Assembly: GCA_012034405.1 (NCBI GenBank)
Contig: JAAVLZ010000004.1
Coordinates: 1 to 64,000 of the forward strand
Direction of reading: 5' to 3'
DNA: 64,000 nucleotides
Origin: Oscillospiraceae bacterium HV4-5-C5C
Lineage (GTDB): Bacteria; Bacillota; Clostridia; Saccharofermentanales; Fastidiosipilaceae
The position numbers and the translations under genes were made by a program. The notes under the pieces were generated by a model. The model was not told the DNA's origin and ran no database searches. It saw only the letters and a program-made list of their open reading frames with translations. Each line of letters begins with the position of its first letter. The stretch's first letter is position 1. Positions 47,385 to 57,134 of the stretch are shown one piece after another.

Positions 47385-48179
47385 ATGCTGGAAGTCGTTG
47401 ATGTTTCCAAAACCTTCAATCCCGGAACAGTCAATGAAAATCCGGTTCTGAAGGGCTTAAGCCTTAAACTTTCGCCTGGTGATTTTGTCACCATCATCGG
47501 AGGTAACGGCGCTGGTAAATCGACCCTGATGAATATCATTTCCGGGGTCCTGTTTCCTGATCACGGCCGGGTTTATCTGGGCACCCATGATGTTACCTAC
47601 ATGCCGGAGTACCGGCGGGCTAAGTTTTTGGGGCGGGTATTCCAGGATCCCATGCAGGGCACCGCGGGCGACATGGAAGTCGTGGAAAATCTGGCGATGG
47701 CCAGTCAGCGCGGCAGCTTCAGGGGGCTGAACTGGAACCTGAAATCCCGCCAGTTCGCATATTTTCAGGAACTGTTAGCTTCCCTTGACTTAGGGTTGGA
47801 AAACCGCCTGCATGCCAAAGTCAAATTGCTGTCCGGCGGACAAAGACAGGCGCTGACCTTATTGATGGCCTCTATGAACCAACCTGATCTGCTTTTGCTG
47901 GATGAGCACACTGCGGCGCTGGATCCCAAGACCGCCCAGAAAGTCATGCAGGTAACCCAGCGTGTGGTTTCAGCTGATCATCTGACCACGCTGATGATCA
48001 CCCATAACATGCAGCAAGCGATCCAGTACGGCAATCGACTCATCATGATGGACAGCGGCAAAATTGTTTTAGATATTGCGGGCGAAGACAAAAAGGAGCT
48101 GACAGTAGAACAACTCCTGGCCAAATTTGTCACTGCCAGCGGCAATGCCCTGGCTAATGACCGCATGTTGCTTTCCTGA
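47385..48179 (+). CDS. trpZ: ABC transporter ATPase (TrpZ-like)
   Basis: 264-residue ATPase with Walker A GGNGAGKST, signature LSGGQRQAL, Walker B LLLLDEHTAAL and the switch His in MITHNMQQAI. It starts immediately after the permease stop. Sequence layout matches TrpZ/YckI-like ATPases that pair with BPD_transp_2 permeases. Confidence 0.92.
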   Translation: MLEVVDVSKTFNPGTVNENPVLKGLSLKLSPGDFVTIIGGNGAGKSTLMNIISGVLFPDHGRVYLGTHDVTYMPEYRRAKFLGRVFQDPMQGTAGDMEVVENLAMASQRGSFRGLNWNLKSRQFAYFQELLASLDLGLENRLHAKVKLLSGGQRQALTLLMASMNQPDLLLLDEHTAALDPKTAQKVMQVTQRVVSADHLTTLMITHNMQQAIQYGNRLIMMDSGKIVLDIAGEDKKELTVEQLLAKFVTASGNALANDRMLLS

Positions 48180-48267
48180 AGCATACCCAATGACAGTCTG
48201 AATTTCCAGGCATATTTATCAGAGCTGAATCAGGCCGGAGCGAAAAACCGGCAGACAACTGCAACAG

Positions 48268-49302
48268 TCAATTGCTGGCTGCACTGTCTGCGGTTGCCGC
48301 TGCGGCCTGACTGCTGTAATAAGCCTGCCAGGTATCCAGCAGGGTACTGTACGGCAATAAGGCCTGGCCAGCTGCGATGGCCTGTTGAGCCGTCTCCCAG
48401 TCCTGCTGATTGGCGGCAGTCTCAGCCTCGCTCAGATAATAATCTATGACAGTCTGCCTGGCCGCCTCCCAGGCATCCTGAAAACGGCTCTGGTCCGCAT
48501 AGGTAGACACCGCCTGCTCCAGCCTGGTCAGAGCAGTTTCAAAACGACCGGCGTCCAGATCACGCTGGCTTTCGGTAATAATCGCATCCTGAGCCGAACT
48601 TTCCTGAGCCGCTTTGACTCGGGCTGACAGCTGCTGCAGACTGCTGTCACCCGGCACCCGCTTGAGTGCCTCTTCCACCGCTGTGGCGGCTTCCGGGTAC
48701 GACCCTTGTTCCAGCAGGTCTTCCACCGTCTCCTGAACACTGCGGACATACCTGCCGCGCAACTCAGATAACCGAACCTGCGTCACCTCATAATTGGGAT
48801 CCAGCAACCTGACCTGAGCATAGGCATCCAGCGCATCGGCCAGTCGGTCGTCCTGACTGGCTGCCTCGCCGGTCAAAAAAGCCTGTCTGGATTCATTCAG
48901 GACCGCCAGCTCATCTATTGCCTGGGAAACCACCTCATCATTAGCCACCAGTCTGGCCGCTTGAATATCCTGCAGCTCCGTTTCAATCTGATTTTCATCT
49001 ATCTGACCGGAAACATAGTTCTGCTTAATGGTCTCCAGTACGCTGACCAAAAGAGCCTGCGCTTCCTGCTCCAGCTCCGGGTTGCCTCTGATATCCTCCG
49101 TAAAGTAACGGCCCGCTGCCGTATAATCACCGGCTTCCAGACTCTCCCGGTAGCGGTCTATCTGATCCGGTGAGCTGTTATAGTTAAAAAGGGCGAACGC
49201 TGCCAGCAATAAAACAAAGACCAGCGCCAGCAGGAAGGCCATGATACCGCGATTTTCCCAAATCAGCAGCTGCAGCTGCCGTTGTCTGCTTTTCTTTTTC
49301 AT
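48268..49302 (-). CDS. membrane-anchored helical-repeat protein (paralogue of the upstream gene)
   Basis: 344 residues: a Lys/Gln-rich N-terminus, one membrane helix (about 21-40), then an all-helical extracytoplasmic part with TPR-like units (YRESLEAGDYTAAGRYFTE, VEDLLEQGSYPEAATAVEEA, DAGRFETALTRLEQA, ANQQDWETAQQAIAAG). It aligns in order with the first half of the 820-residue product encoded directly upstream, and overlaps that gene by four bases (ATGA). Together they are probably a pair of surface scaffold proteins. No enzymatic motif was found. Confidence 0.78.
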   Translation of the reverse strand: MKKKSRQRQLQLLIWENRGIMAFLLALVFVLLLAAFALFNYNSSPDQIDRYRESLEAGDYTAAGRYFTEDIRGNPELEQEAQALLVSVLETIKQNYVSGQIDENQIETELQDIQAARLVANDEVVSQAIDELAVLNESRQAFLTGEAASQDDRLADALDAYAQVRLLDPNYEVTQVRLSELRGRYVRSVQETVEDLLEQGSYPEAATAVEEALKRVPGDSSLQQLSARVKAAQESSAQDAIITESQRDLDAGRFETALTRLEQAVSTYADQSRFQDAWEAARQTVIDYYLSEAETAANQQDWETAQQAIAAGQALLPYSTLLDTWQAYYSSQAAAATADSAASN

Positions 49303-51761
49303 GGCTGAGCGGCCTCCTCTGCCTGATACAGTAAGGTATACTGCCCCTGGCCCAATCCGGCCAGTTGATCGGAGTCAAGCCAGCCGGCAGATCGCCAGAG
49401 TAAATCACTGGAATTGCTGATCCAGACTAAATGGAGTCGCCATTGCAGTTCCACAGCTGTTGCCGGCAGGAAATTGAAGGGAACATAGACGGCCAGCTTG
49501 GTCAGCGTCAAGTCAGACTGGTCTCCGGCCGCATTGAAGCTGTCTGCCGCGTCTCCTGCTGAAGTGCCAACGGCTTGGCCCTCCGGCCACTCATTCAGGC
49601 TGCCGCGAAAAATCAGGCGATCGCCGGCGTACAGTTCCGGGATCCAGGCCAGATGTGACTGGCTGAGCGGGAGATCGGCAGCCTCAGCCAGCTGTTCGAG
49701 CTCGGTTTCCAGTTGTTGTGTATTGAGCTGGAGATCGAGCTTAAGCCAGCTGCCGGTTTGGCGGGGCCAATCTGAGCGGTTGAGGTCAGCCCAATCCTGA
49801 CTTGATGCTGACAGTTGCAGGGCAGTCAGCGAATCAGCCGTTTCAGGCACAAAGCCTGCAGCAGTCGTCAATAAGTGCTGACTGGTTTCAGCCAGGTCAA
49901 AGCCTGACTCCGTATGGCTGAAATCCAGGGAAAGGTAAACTTGCAGCCCTGCGGCCACCGCTTCCCTGACCGTCACCGGCTGACCATCCTTTTTCACGCT
50001 GACAGTCAGACTGAAGCCCGCGGTTGAATCCAGAGCCAGCTGCAGATCCTCCGTCTGCCCCGGGCTCAACAGTGGCAACTGCAGGCTATGATCGCCTGAG
50101 GTGAGGCTGAAGTCAGCGGTATAGCGGCTGTCTTCAGCAGCAGAAGCAGCTGCGCCCGACGCCGGATCAGTCTGGCGTACGACCAGCTGCCCGGAGACCT
50201 GGTTGTACCCCAGCGGCAGCAAGGTCCAGGCAAGCTCGACCTGCTCATCTGAATCAGTATCATTGGTAGGACTCTGAGATGAGAGCGTTTCATCCGCCGG
50301 CAGCATTCGCAGCCACTGACTGCTGTCATCCAGGTCTGCCGCGGCAATATCCTCACTGCTTAAGCGGAGCGATGAATATAAGTCAGCCTTGCTTTGCAGA
50401 ACGCTCTGTTCATAAGCTACCGCGGCGGCCATTCTGATTTTATCGGCTTCAGGCAAATCTGCCGCCTGATCAGTCTGAGCTTCCGGAGTTGGTGTTGTCT
50501 GTGCTTCCGTGAGTGTTTCACTCAGTTCAGTTGGAACCGGTGAGCAAAGTTCATACAAGCTCAGGTTCAGATTATCCAGCAATTTAAGGGTCATCGTCTG
50601 CAAGGAGCTCTGCTGAGGCACGACTGCTTCCGCCAGATTAAGCAGCAGGAGCGCCGCGGTCTTGGCTTCAAACGCTTCTGTACTGCCCAGAGATGAGTCG
50701 GCCTGGCTCAGCATACGGTCAATCAAATCATTGGCCGCATCCTGAAAGGCTCGCTGATCAGCCGTAAGATTAGCCTGTTCCAGATCTGCCCCGGCAGCCG
50801 CTGATCCTTGCGTCTTATACTGCTCAATGACACTGTAGGCCTCTGAAATCCAGCTCATAGCAGCTAACGGACCCTGCTGCGTTTCCAGTTCCTCCGCGGT
50901 CTGCAGTACCTCATCCCGGTAAGTTGTATCCGCCTGATCCTGAGCGCTGCGTAACGCGGTTTTCAACTGTTCATCCTGCGGCAGATTATCCAGAGCTTTT
51001 TCAAGCAGTGCGCAAGCCTGAGCGGGCTTATCTGCCGCAAGCAGGTTACGGGCCTGCTTGAGCCGGTCATCCCTGTACGCGGCCTGTACCGCGTCTATCT
51101 GAGTCTGCGCGCTGTTATACCAGGCGTCATCCGCTACCACCTGGCGGTAAGACTGGAGAGCCAGTAAATAAGCGGCCTGGCTATAATAGCTCTCACCCAT
51201 TTCATAAGCCTGATGAGACTGATTCATCCTCAGCAAATCTGATTCTGCCTGTTCACGCGCCGTAGTGGGAATAAATATGCCGCTTTGATCCAACGCGGTC
51301 AGCCGGCTGTCCGCCTCCTCATAAGTCATGGTGTTGTCGGCAAATTGCTTCAAAATAGATTCGATTGAATTCAGGACTTCTGTCTGAGCCGCTTGCTGCA
51401 GCGTGGTATCACCGAACAGTTCCTGGTAGTAGATGGCTCGGGCGCCGCGGATATCCCCTGACTCCAGGGCATCAGCCAGTTTCTCCTGCGGTTGTTCCGT
51501 CCGGTTAAACTGTCCGCGGCCAACCGTAAACCATAATAATCCCAGAAGCAGCGCTACCAGCAAAGCCAGCCGGCCTTTCCACCTGCCGCGGGCTTCAGGT
51601 GTGACCTCAGCCGGGGACGGGGCCGCCGGTTTTGACATGGCGGCCTTGTCAGCGGGATCAGGCGTTCCAGCCGGCCGCCGCCCGGATTTAGGCTTGCTGC
51701 AGGCGCCGCCCCGATCCGGAGCAGCAGGTTTATCCGGTCTGAGTTTAGCTAAAAATTTCAA
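49299..51761 (-). CDS. large membrane-anchored helical-repeat protein
   Basis: 820 residues: a Pro/Lys-rich cytoplasmic tail (about 1-60), one membrane helix (about 64-80), TPR-like helical repeats (about 95-430; LADALESGDIRGARAIYYQE, YLLALQSYRQVVADDAWYNS, NLLAADKPAQACALLEKA), then a Ser/Thr/Asp-rich beta-like C-terminal half (about 480-820) without a recognised domain. The start codon is TTG with AAGGAG about 12 bases upstream. It shares the N-terminal architecture with the 344-residue downstream product. Function is unknown; the layout suggests a cell-surface or secretion-associated scaffold. Confidence 0.75.
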   Translation of the reverse strand: MKFLAKLRPDKPAAPDRGGACSKPKSGRRPAGTPDPADKAAMSKPAAPSPAEVTPEARGRWKGRLALLVALLLGLLWFTVGRGQFNRTEQPQEKLADALESGDIRGARAIYYQELFGDTTLQQAAQTEVLNSIESILKQFADNTMTYEEADSRLTALDQSGIFIPTTAREQAESDLLRMNQSHQAYEMGESYYSQAAYLLALQSYRQVVADDAWYNSAQTQIDAVQAAYRDDRLKQARNLLAADKPAQACALLEKALDNLPQDEQLKTALRSAQDQADTTYRDEVLQTAEELETQQGPLAAMSWISEAYSVIEQYKTQGSAAAGADLEQANLTADQRAFQDAANDLIDRMLSQADSSLGSTEAFEAKTAALLLLNLAEAVVPQQSSLQTMTLKLLDNLNLSLYELCSPVPTELSETLTEAQTTPTPEAQTDQAADLPEADKIRMAAAVAYEQSVLQSKADLYSSLRLSSEDIAAADLDDSSQWLRMLPADETLSSQSPTNDTDSDEQVELAWTLLPLGYNQVSGQLVVRQTDPASGAAASAAEDSRYTADFSLTSGDHSLQLPLLSPGQTEDLQLALDSTAGFSLTVSVKKDGQPVTVREAVAAGLQVYLSLDFSHTESGFDLAETSQHLLTTAAGFVPETADSLTALQLSASSQDWADLNRSDWPRQTGSWLKLDLQLNTQQLETELEQLAEAADLPLSQSHLAWIPELYAGDRLIFRGSLNEWPEGQAVGTSAGDAADSFNAAGDQSDLTLTKLAVYVPFNFLPATAVELQWRLHLVWISNSSDLLWRSAGWLDSDQLAGLGQGQYTLLYQAEEAAQP

Positions 51762-51855
51762 CCCGTATCAGTCTCCTTAAGTCAGCCTCAGATCTGTACT
51801 ATAACCAGCAGCTTCCGCACTCAATGTGACTTAACCCCCCTGAAACCCTCTGATC

Positions 51856-53088
51856 TTAATAGATGCTGGTAGAAAGCGTGACATGGGCGTCATAGCCGGC
51901 GTCCTTTAAAGCCTGCATAATCTGGTCTTTATGCGCGGCACCAAAGGCCTCCAGAGTAACCTTAAGCTCCACGGCAGCATTCCGGTTGATGCTGATAAAC
52001 TGATTATGATCCAGGCGAATAATATTACCCTTGGACTCAGCGATGACATGAGCCACATGCTCCAGTTCACCCGGACGGTCCGGCAGTAAAACAGTAAAGG
52101 TGAAAACCCGGTTGCGGGCAATCAGGCCATGCTGTACCAATGAAGACATGGTGATCACATCCATGTTGCCGCCACTGAGAATTGATACCGTTCTGGTATC
52201 AGCCGTCAGTTCCAGATGACGTAAAGCTGCTACCGACAGCAGACCGGCGTTTTCCACCAGCATTTTATGTCGCTCCAGCATGTCCAGGAAGACCACCACC
52301 AGTTCTTCATCCGGAACAGTGATAATCCCGTCCAGATTCCGTTCCAGGAACGGATAAAGCTGGTCTCCCACCCGCTTAACCGCGACGCCATCCGCAATGG
52401 TATTAAGACTGGGCAAGGTCACCGGATGTCCGGCTCTGAAAGCGGTTTTTAAAGAAGCAGCCCCGGTTGGTTCAACGCCAAATACTTTGATATCCGGTTT
52501 CAGCAGCTTAGCCAAAACCGCGACGCCGGTAGCCAGACCGCCGCCGCCTACCGGTACCAGGATCACATCCGTCTCCGGCAGGTCACGCAGGATATCAAAG
52601 ACCATGGTCCCCTGGCCTGCCGCGACATTCAGATTATCAAAAGGATGGATATAAGTCAGCCCCTCAGTCTGAGAGAGTCTGAGCGCCTCATCCGCGGCGT
52701 CATCAAAGGTAGCGCCTTTAAGAATCACATTGGCGCCGTAGCCTTTGGTATTGTTAACTTTTACCAGAGGGGTGGTCTCCGGCATGACAATCGTAACCGG
52801 CAGTTTTTTCAGTTGTCCGGCCAAAGCCAGACCCTGCGCGTGGTTGCCGGCAGAAGCCGTCACCAGCCCCTGCTTTGCCTCCGTCTCAGACAGGCAGGAA
52901 ACAGCATAGTACGCACCGCGAATTTTAAACGCTCCGGTCAGCTGCATATTTTCAGGCTTGAGGTAGCATTGCGCGTGATTCAGTTGGCTGAAATGCTCCG
53001 AATAAACCAGCGGAGTCTCTCTCAGAACCGGTTTAAGGACATCATAGGCATTTTGAAAATGCTCCAGAGATAGATCTGTAAAACTCAT
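51856..53088 (-). CDS. ilvA: threonine ammonia-lyase (threonine dehydratase)
   Basis: PLP-dependent enzyme converting threonine to 2-oxobutanoate, the first step toward isoleucine. The PLP Lys is in LTGAFKIRGAYYAVS (about residue 53), the phosphate-binding Gly loop is VPVGGGGLATGVAV, and NHAQG supports the fold. At 410 residues it carries one C-terminal ACT domain (about 330-405), the short TdcB/YgeX-like clostridial type rather than the 500-residue enzyme with two ACT-like repeats. The ATG has only a weak site near it (GGGT); an AGGAGG lies 34 bases upstream. A -10 TATAAT (53149-53154) precedes it. It is divergent from the pyridoxamine kinase gene. Confidence 0.92.
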   Translation of the reverse strand: MSFTDLSLEHFQNAYDVLKPVLRETPLVYSEHFSQLNHAQCYLKPENMQLTGAFKIRGAYYAVSCLSETEAKQGLVTASAGNHAQGLALAGQLKKLPVTIVMPETTPLVKVNNTKGYGANVILKGATFDDAADEALRLSQTEGLTYIHPFDNLNVAAGQGTMVFDILRDLPETDVILVPVGGGGLATGVAVLAKLLKPDIKVFGVEPTGAASLKTAFRAGHPVTLPSLNTIADGVAVKRVGDQLYPFLERNLDGIITVPDEELVVVFLDMLERHKMLVENAGLLSVAALRHLELTADTRTVSILSGGNMDVITMSSLVQHGLIARNRVFTFTVLLPDRPGELEHVAHVIAESKGNIIRLDHNQFISINRNAAVELKVTLEAFGAAHKDQIMQALKDAGYDAHVTLSTSIY

Positions 53089-53256
53089 TTGTTATACCCG
53101 ACAGCCGTCTGGTTGCCGGTCCTCCTTGCCATAGCTGACTTTTTGTCTATTATAGCGCAAACTCCGATCACAGCAGAGCTAAAAGCAGGCAGGTACCTTG
53201 GCAAAAACCAACAATTGAGGTCTTGCCATACAGCAAACAGTCTGCCTCTGTATCTA

Positions 53257-53285
53257 TTAACAAAGGCTTTTATATTAGGTACAAT
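53257..53285 (+). promoter_or_regulatory. promoter of the pyridoxamine kinase gene
   Basis: TTAACA (53257-53262) and TACAAT (53280-53285) are 17 bases apart and lie about 30 bases before the ATG; CGGAGG follows as ribosome site. Confidence 0.7.
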
Positions 53286-53315
53286 AGCTACAGATGACAG
53301 ACGGAGGATTTTGAC

Positions 53316-54209
53316 ATGCGTAATAATTCCAGTTACCAGGCAGCCGTTCAGGCAGATCAGTGCTATATATATACCAAAAAGGACGGCTACATCCCCAGAG
53401 TGGCGGCCGTTCACGACCTCTGCGGCTACGGTAAATGCTCGCTGGGTATTGTCATACCTGTTTTATCAGCAGCCGGTATAGATGTCTGCCCGCTGCCAAC
53501 CGCCCTGTTTTCCGCTCATACCAAATATCCGGTGTTTACCTTCCGGGATACCACTGAGGATCTCCCGGGCTATATTGACGCCTGGCAAAAGATCGGCGTG
53601 GACCTGGATGCTATCTACAGCGGCTTTTTGGGCAGCGGGGCTCAGATTGATACCATTCTGGAACTGGCCCGCCGTTATCCCAAAGCCCGGCTGATTATTG
53701 ATCCGGTCATGGGAGACGGCGGTAAACTCTACCCGACCTATACGGATGACCTGTGTCAGGCGATGCGGCAGCTGGCCTGGCACGCAGAGGTTCTTACTCC
53801 CAACCTGACTGAAGCCGCGATCCTGACCGGTCAGACCTATACTGGTCAGGCGCCTTCAGATGAAGCGGTCCAGTCGCTGTTGTCCGCCTTACTGCAGCAG
53901 GGTGTCAAATATGTCGTGCTGAAAGGCATTGAGCGCGGCGAAGAGGTCATCAATTTTGTGGCGGGTCAGGATATTAAAACTGAGCAGGTTTCAGGCCCCT
54001 TGTACCCTGAAAAGCTGCATGGTACAGGTGATCTGTTTGCCAGCGTGCTGACGGCGGCGCTCATGAGCGGTCACAGCCTGGCTGAGGCGGTCCGCAAAGC
54101 CACCAATCTAGTCTACCAGGCAATGTTTGTCTCGGCCCGTCAGCCTGATTACGCTATGCGCGGGGTCAGCTTTGAGTCCTTGCTGGGGCAGGTAGCCGAG
54201 CTTGCCTGA
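53316..54209 (+). CDS. pdxY: pyridoxamine/pyridoxal kinase
   Basis: 297-residue ribokinase-like enzyme that phosphorylates B6 vitamers to make or salvage PLP. The segment VHDLCGYGKCSLG is the substrate-binding opening of PdxK/PdxY, DPVMGDGGKLYP holds the anion/metal region, and LHGTGDLFASVLTAALMSG contains the catalytic Asp in the GTGD anion hole. It is divergent from ilvA, a PLP enzyme. The choice between pdxK and pdxY labels is not certain. Confidence 0.88.
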   Translation: MRNNSSYQAAVQADQCYIYTKKDGYIPRVAAVHDLCGYGKCSLGIVIPVLSAAGIDVCPLPTALFSAHTKYPVFTFRDTTEDLPGYIDAWQKIGVDLDAIYSGFLGSGAQIDTILELARRYPKARLIIDPVMGDGGKLYPTYTDDLCQAMRQLAWHAEVLTPNLTEAAILTGQTYTGQAPSDEAVQSLLSALLQQGVKYVVLKGIERGEEVINFVAGQDIKTEQVSGPLYPEKLHGTGDLFASVLTAALMSGHSLAEAVRKATNLVYQAMFVSARQPDYAMRGVSFESLLGQVAELA

Positions 54210-54346
54210 ACGAGCGGATTTTCCCGCTGATCATGGGCTTATGTTTCGTGTCTTGGCAGTCTGGTCTTCGTTTAGTCCGGGTGTTATGATGTACGGAGCT
54301 AAAGCAAGTGTCTGCTACGGGCGCCTGCTAACTTCGGAGGTATTTG

Positions 54347-55885
54347 ATGGAACACGAGACCATTCTGATCCTGGATTTTGGCGGTCAGTATAATCAGCTG
54401 ATCGGCCGCCGGGTCCGCGATCTTAACGTTTATTGCGAGATTCTGCCCTACCGCACCCCGCTTGATAAAATCAAAGCCAGGACCTACAAAGGTATCATCT
54501 TTACCGGCGGTCCCAAGAGCGTTTACGCACCGGGCAGTCCTTCCTACGACCCCGCTATATTTGATCTGGGCATCCCCATATTGGGCATCTGCTACGGCGC
54601 TCAATTTATGGCCTATGCCCTGGGCGGTCAGGTAGCGCCGGCCGCAGAACGCGAGTATGGTCACAGTGATCTGACCATTACGGATACCTCTGACCTGATT
54701 TTCAAGAATGTCCCCAAGCAGACTGCCGGCTGGATGAGCCATACAGATCAGATCACCCGGGTCCCCGCCGGCTTTCACATCACCGCCGCCACCCCCACCT
54801 GCCCGGTCGGAGCGATGAGCTGTCCTGAGCGGCGCTTATATGGCGTACAGTTTCACCCTGAAGTCAACCACACCCCTGAAGGCAACACCATGCTGCGGAA
54901 CTTTCTTTATGAAGTCTGCGGCTGCAGCGGTGATTGGCAGATGTCGACTTTTGTAGAAAATACCGTTGACCGGCTGCGGACTGAGCTGGCAGGCAAAAAA
55001 GTACTGGCTGCCTTCAGCGGCGGCGTGGATTCTTCCGTTGCTTCGCTGATGGTCCATAAAGCGGTTGGCAGTCAGCTGACCTGCATATTTGTCGATCACG
55101 GGTTGCTTCGCAAAAATGAGGGCGATGAGGTCATGTCTGTCTTTGCTCATTCCTTCAATATGAATATCATCCGGGTCAACGCGCGGGAGCGGTTTTTAAG
55201 CAAGCTGGCCGGTGTGACGGATCCGGAGCGCAAGCGCAAGATTATTGGCGAAGAGTTTATCCGCGTCTTTGAGGAAGAAGCTCGGAAAATCGGCAAAGTG
55301 GATGTGCTGGTGCAGGGTACGATTTATCCGGATGTCATTGAATCCGGCACGGACGACGCCGCGACGATCAAGAGTCATCATAATGTAGGCGGGCTGCCCA
55401 AGAACATTGAATTTAAAGAGCTGGTGGAACCGCTGCGGGATCTGTTTAAAGATGAAGTGCGCCGCGCCGGTACGGAAATGGGGATCCCGGATGAATTAGT
55501 CTGGCGTCAGCCCTTCCCCGGCCCGGGTCTGGCGGTGCGTATTTTAGGTGACATCACCGCGGACAAAATTGCCTTGCTGCAGGACGCGGATGCGATCTTC
55601 CGGGAGGAGGTGGCTAAAGCCGGTCTGAACCGGGAGATCAGCCAGTATTTTGCGGTGCTGACTAACCTGCGGTCAGTCGGGGTCATGGGCGACAGCCGGA
55701 CCTATGATTACACCGTAGCATTGCGGGCGGTGACTACCCAGGATTTCATGACCTCTGACTGGGCCAAGATCCCGTATGAGGTGCTGGAACGCGTTTCCAG
55801 CCGCATCGTCAATGAGGTGCAGCACGTCAACCGCGTGGTCTATGACATCACCACCAAACCCCCGGCGACCATTGAGTGGGAGTAA
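54347..55885 (+). CDS. guaA: GMP synthase (glutamine-hydrolysing)
   Basis: Makes GMP from XMP. The glutamine amidotransferase half has [16 protein letters not shown], the nucleophile Cys in LGICYGAQ and HPEVNHT; the synthetase half has the PP-loop [11 protein letters not shown] and the C-terminal dimerisation/XMP-binding region ending [21 protein letters not shown] precedes ATG 54347; an in-frame TTG sits one codon earlier. Length is 512 residues, normal. It is followed by a strong terminator. Confidence 0.97.
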   Translation: MEHETILILDFGGQYNQLIGRRVRDLNVYCEILPYRTPLDKIKARTYKGIIFTGGPKSVYAPGSPSYDPAIFDLGIPILGICYGAQFMAYALGGQVAPAAEREYGHSDLTITDTSDLIFKNVPKQTAGWMSHTDQITRVPAGFHITAATPTCPVGAMSCPERRLYGVQFHPEVNHTPEGNTMLRNFLYEVCGCSGDWQMSTFVENTVDRLRTELAGKKVLAAFSGGVDSSVASLMVHKAVGSQLTCIFVDHGLLRKNEGDEVMSVFAHSFNMNIIRVNARERFLSKLAGVTDPERKRKIIGEEFIRVFEEEARKIGKVDVLVQGTIYPDVIESGTDDAATIKSHHNVGGLPKNIEFKELVEPLRDLFKDEVRRAGTEMGIPDELVWRQPFPGPGLAVRILGDITADKIALLQDADAIFREEVAKAGLNREISQYFAVLTNLRSVGVMGDSRTYDYTVALRAVTTQDFMTSDWAKIPYEVLERVSSRIVNEVQHVNRVVYDITTKPPATIEWE

Positions 55886-55987
55886 TTTGAGAAGGCCATT
55901 GAACCTGGTAGTTATACGGGTTCGTAGACTATCAAGACTCCCAATGGCAACGTTTTGGCAACACTGATTCCAGGACTCATAAAAAGA

Positions 55988-56023
55988 GCTAGCTGATTTT
56001 AACCGATCAGTTAGCCCTTTTTT
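55988..56023 (+). terminator. terminator of guaA
   Basis: GCTAGCTGAT pairs with ATCAGTTAGC (one G.T pair) and is followed by CC and six T. It lies about 100 bases after the guaA stop. Confidence 0.85.
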
Positions 56024-56057
56024 AGATAGAGTAGACTGATGGCTCTGTGACCAGCTG

Positions 56058-56846
56058 ATGAAAGCAGCAGTCAGCGAGCGGATCGGAGCGGCCAAGCACG
56101 AGCAGAAGCAGGATCGCAGCAGCTACCGCTGCGGTTATCGGCCCCGGCGCATGGGTACGATGTACCTGATGGTACCGAAAGTCCGTCAGGGTGGCTATAT
56201 CCCTTTCTTCATCACCGAGCGTAAGCGCAGTGAAGCCGCTTTGATGCAGGTTGTGCAGGAAGCTTATGTGCAAGGAGTTTCAACCCGAAAAATCGAAAAG
56301 CTGGCTCAAAGCCTGGGGATTGAGAACCTCTCACGCAGCCAGGTCAGTGAAAGCGGCCAGCGCGACGTGCTGGCCATTGAGCCGATGCTTGAAGCATCCA
56401 GGGACAGTTACGTACGGCTCTTCTCCGGACTTCAGGAGCGCGGCTTGAGCGGCGTGTCGCTCATCATCTCGGATGGCCATGCCGGCGCCTGGTTTCCGCG
56501 ATTGAGTGCGCCTTCCCCGGTGCATCCTGGCAGCGCTGCAAGGTTCACATCATGCGAAATATCTTGTTGCACGTACCGCATCGGGAGAAAGACCGCTTTG
56601 CCGCCCAGCTCAAGCTGATCTGGCAGGCACCGGACCAAAGTGATCGGCATCTTTCCCAACCCTGAATCCTACGTACGCTTGATCACCATTTACCTGATGG
56701 AATATGCTGAGGACTGGTCGGCTTCCAAAGCTTACCTCAGCCAGAAGTCCATTGAGGACATACCAACGCTAGCAACCGCCTGGATACACTCAGAACGGAA
56801 CCCGAAGTTGCGAACATCTGTTGACACGACCAATGGCTTTTTATAA
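56058..56846 (+). pseudogene. IS256-family transposase remnant (left copy)
   Basis: Fragments of a Mutator-type transposase in several frames. The N-terminal conserved part (KVRQGGYIPFFITERKRSEA, STRKIEKLAQSLGIENLSRS) runs to about 56380 and is then joined, after an internal deletion, to the LSGVSLIISDGHAG block. Around 56490 it shifts frame into CAFPGASWQRCKVHIMRNIL and a stop, and the C-terminal FPNPESYVRLITIYLMEYAE follows in another frame. The N-terminus is also missing. Its last 114 bases (56714-56827) recur inverted at 58881-58994. Confidence 0.85.
56714..56827 (+). repeat. left arm of 114-bp inverted repeat
   Basis: Transposase C-terminal sequence from CTGGTCGG to TTGACAC; the same 114 bases with roughly 10 differences lie in the opposite orientation at 58881-58994. 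The pair brackets the AT-rich island. Confidence 0.85.
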
Positions 56847-56929
56847 TATATATATAAACGTTCCAAGCATTATTTTCGTGATAAATCACTAATAAGATCA
56901 TATGTCCTGCCTAATGTGAATGTTTACAT

Positions 56930-56943
56930 CGAATAAATATTCG
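56930..56943. promoter_or_regulatory. 14-bp palindrome, SOS-box-like
   Basis: CGAATAAATATTCG is symmetric (CGAAT-N4-ATTCG) and resembles the Gram-positive LexA site CGAAC-N4-GTTCG with one change per half. It lies about 190 bases before the island's first gene. Confidence 0.3.
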
Positions 56944-57134
56944 CATTCGTTTTGACATTAAAACAAAGTTAGTAAATGTTTTTCACTTAAACTCATGAAG
57001 CAATTTGAAAATCACTTTATAAAAAGAGCGTATCAAAAAGATAAACGACTTAGAAGGAGGTGTAGGAATAGCTCTATGTTGGGAGCGCAGATGTGAACTG
57101 AATCCGATACAGTGAAATGAAAGGAGTACATCAA

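Noticed and set aside
56953-56975. TTGACA as a promoter -35 for the island genes
   Set aside because: A perfect TTGACA is present, but no acceptable -10 lies at 16-18 bases.
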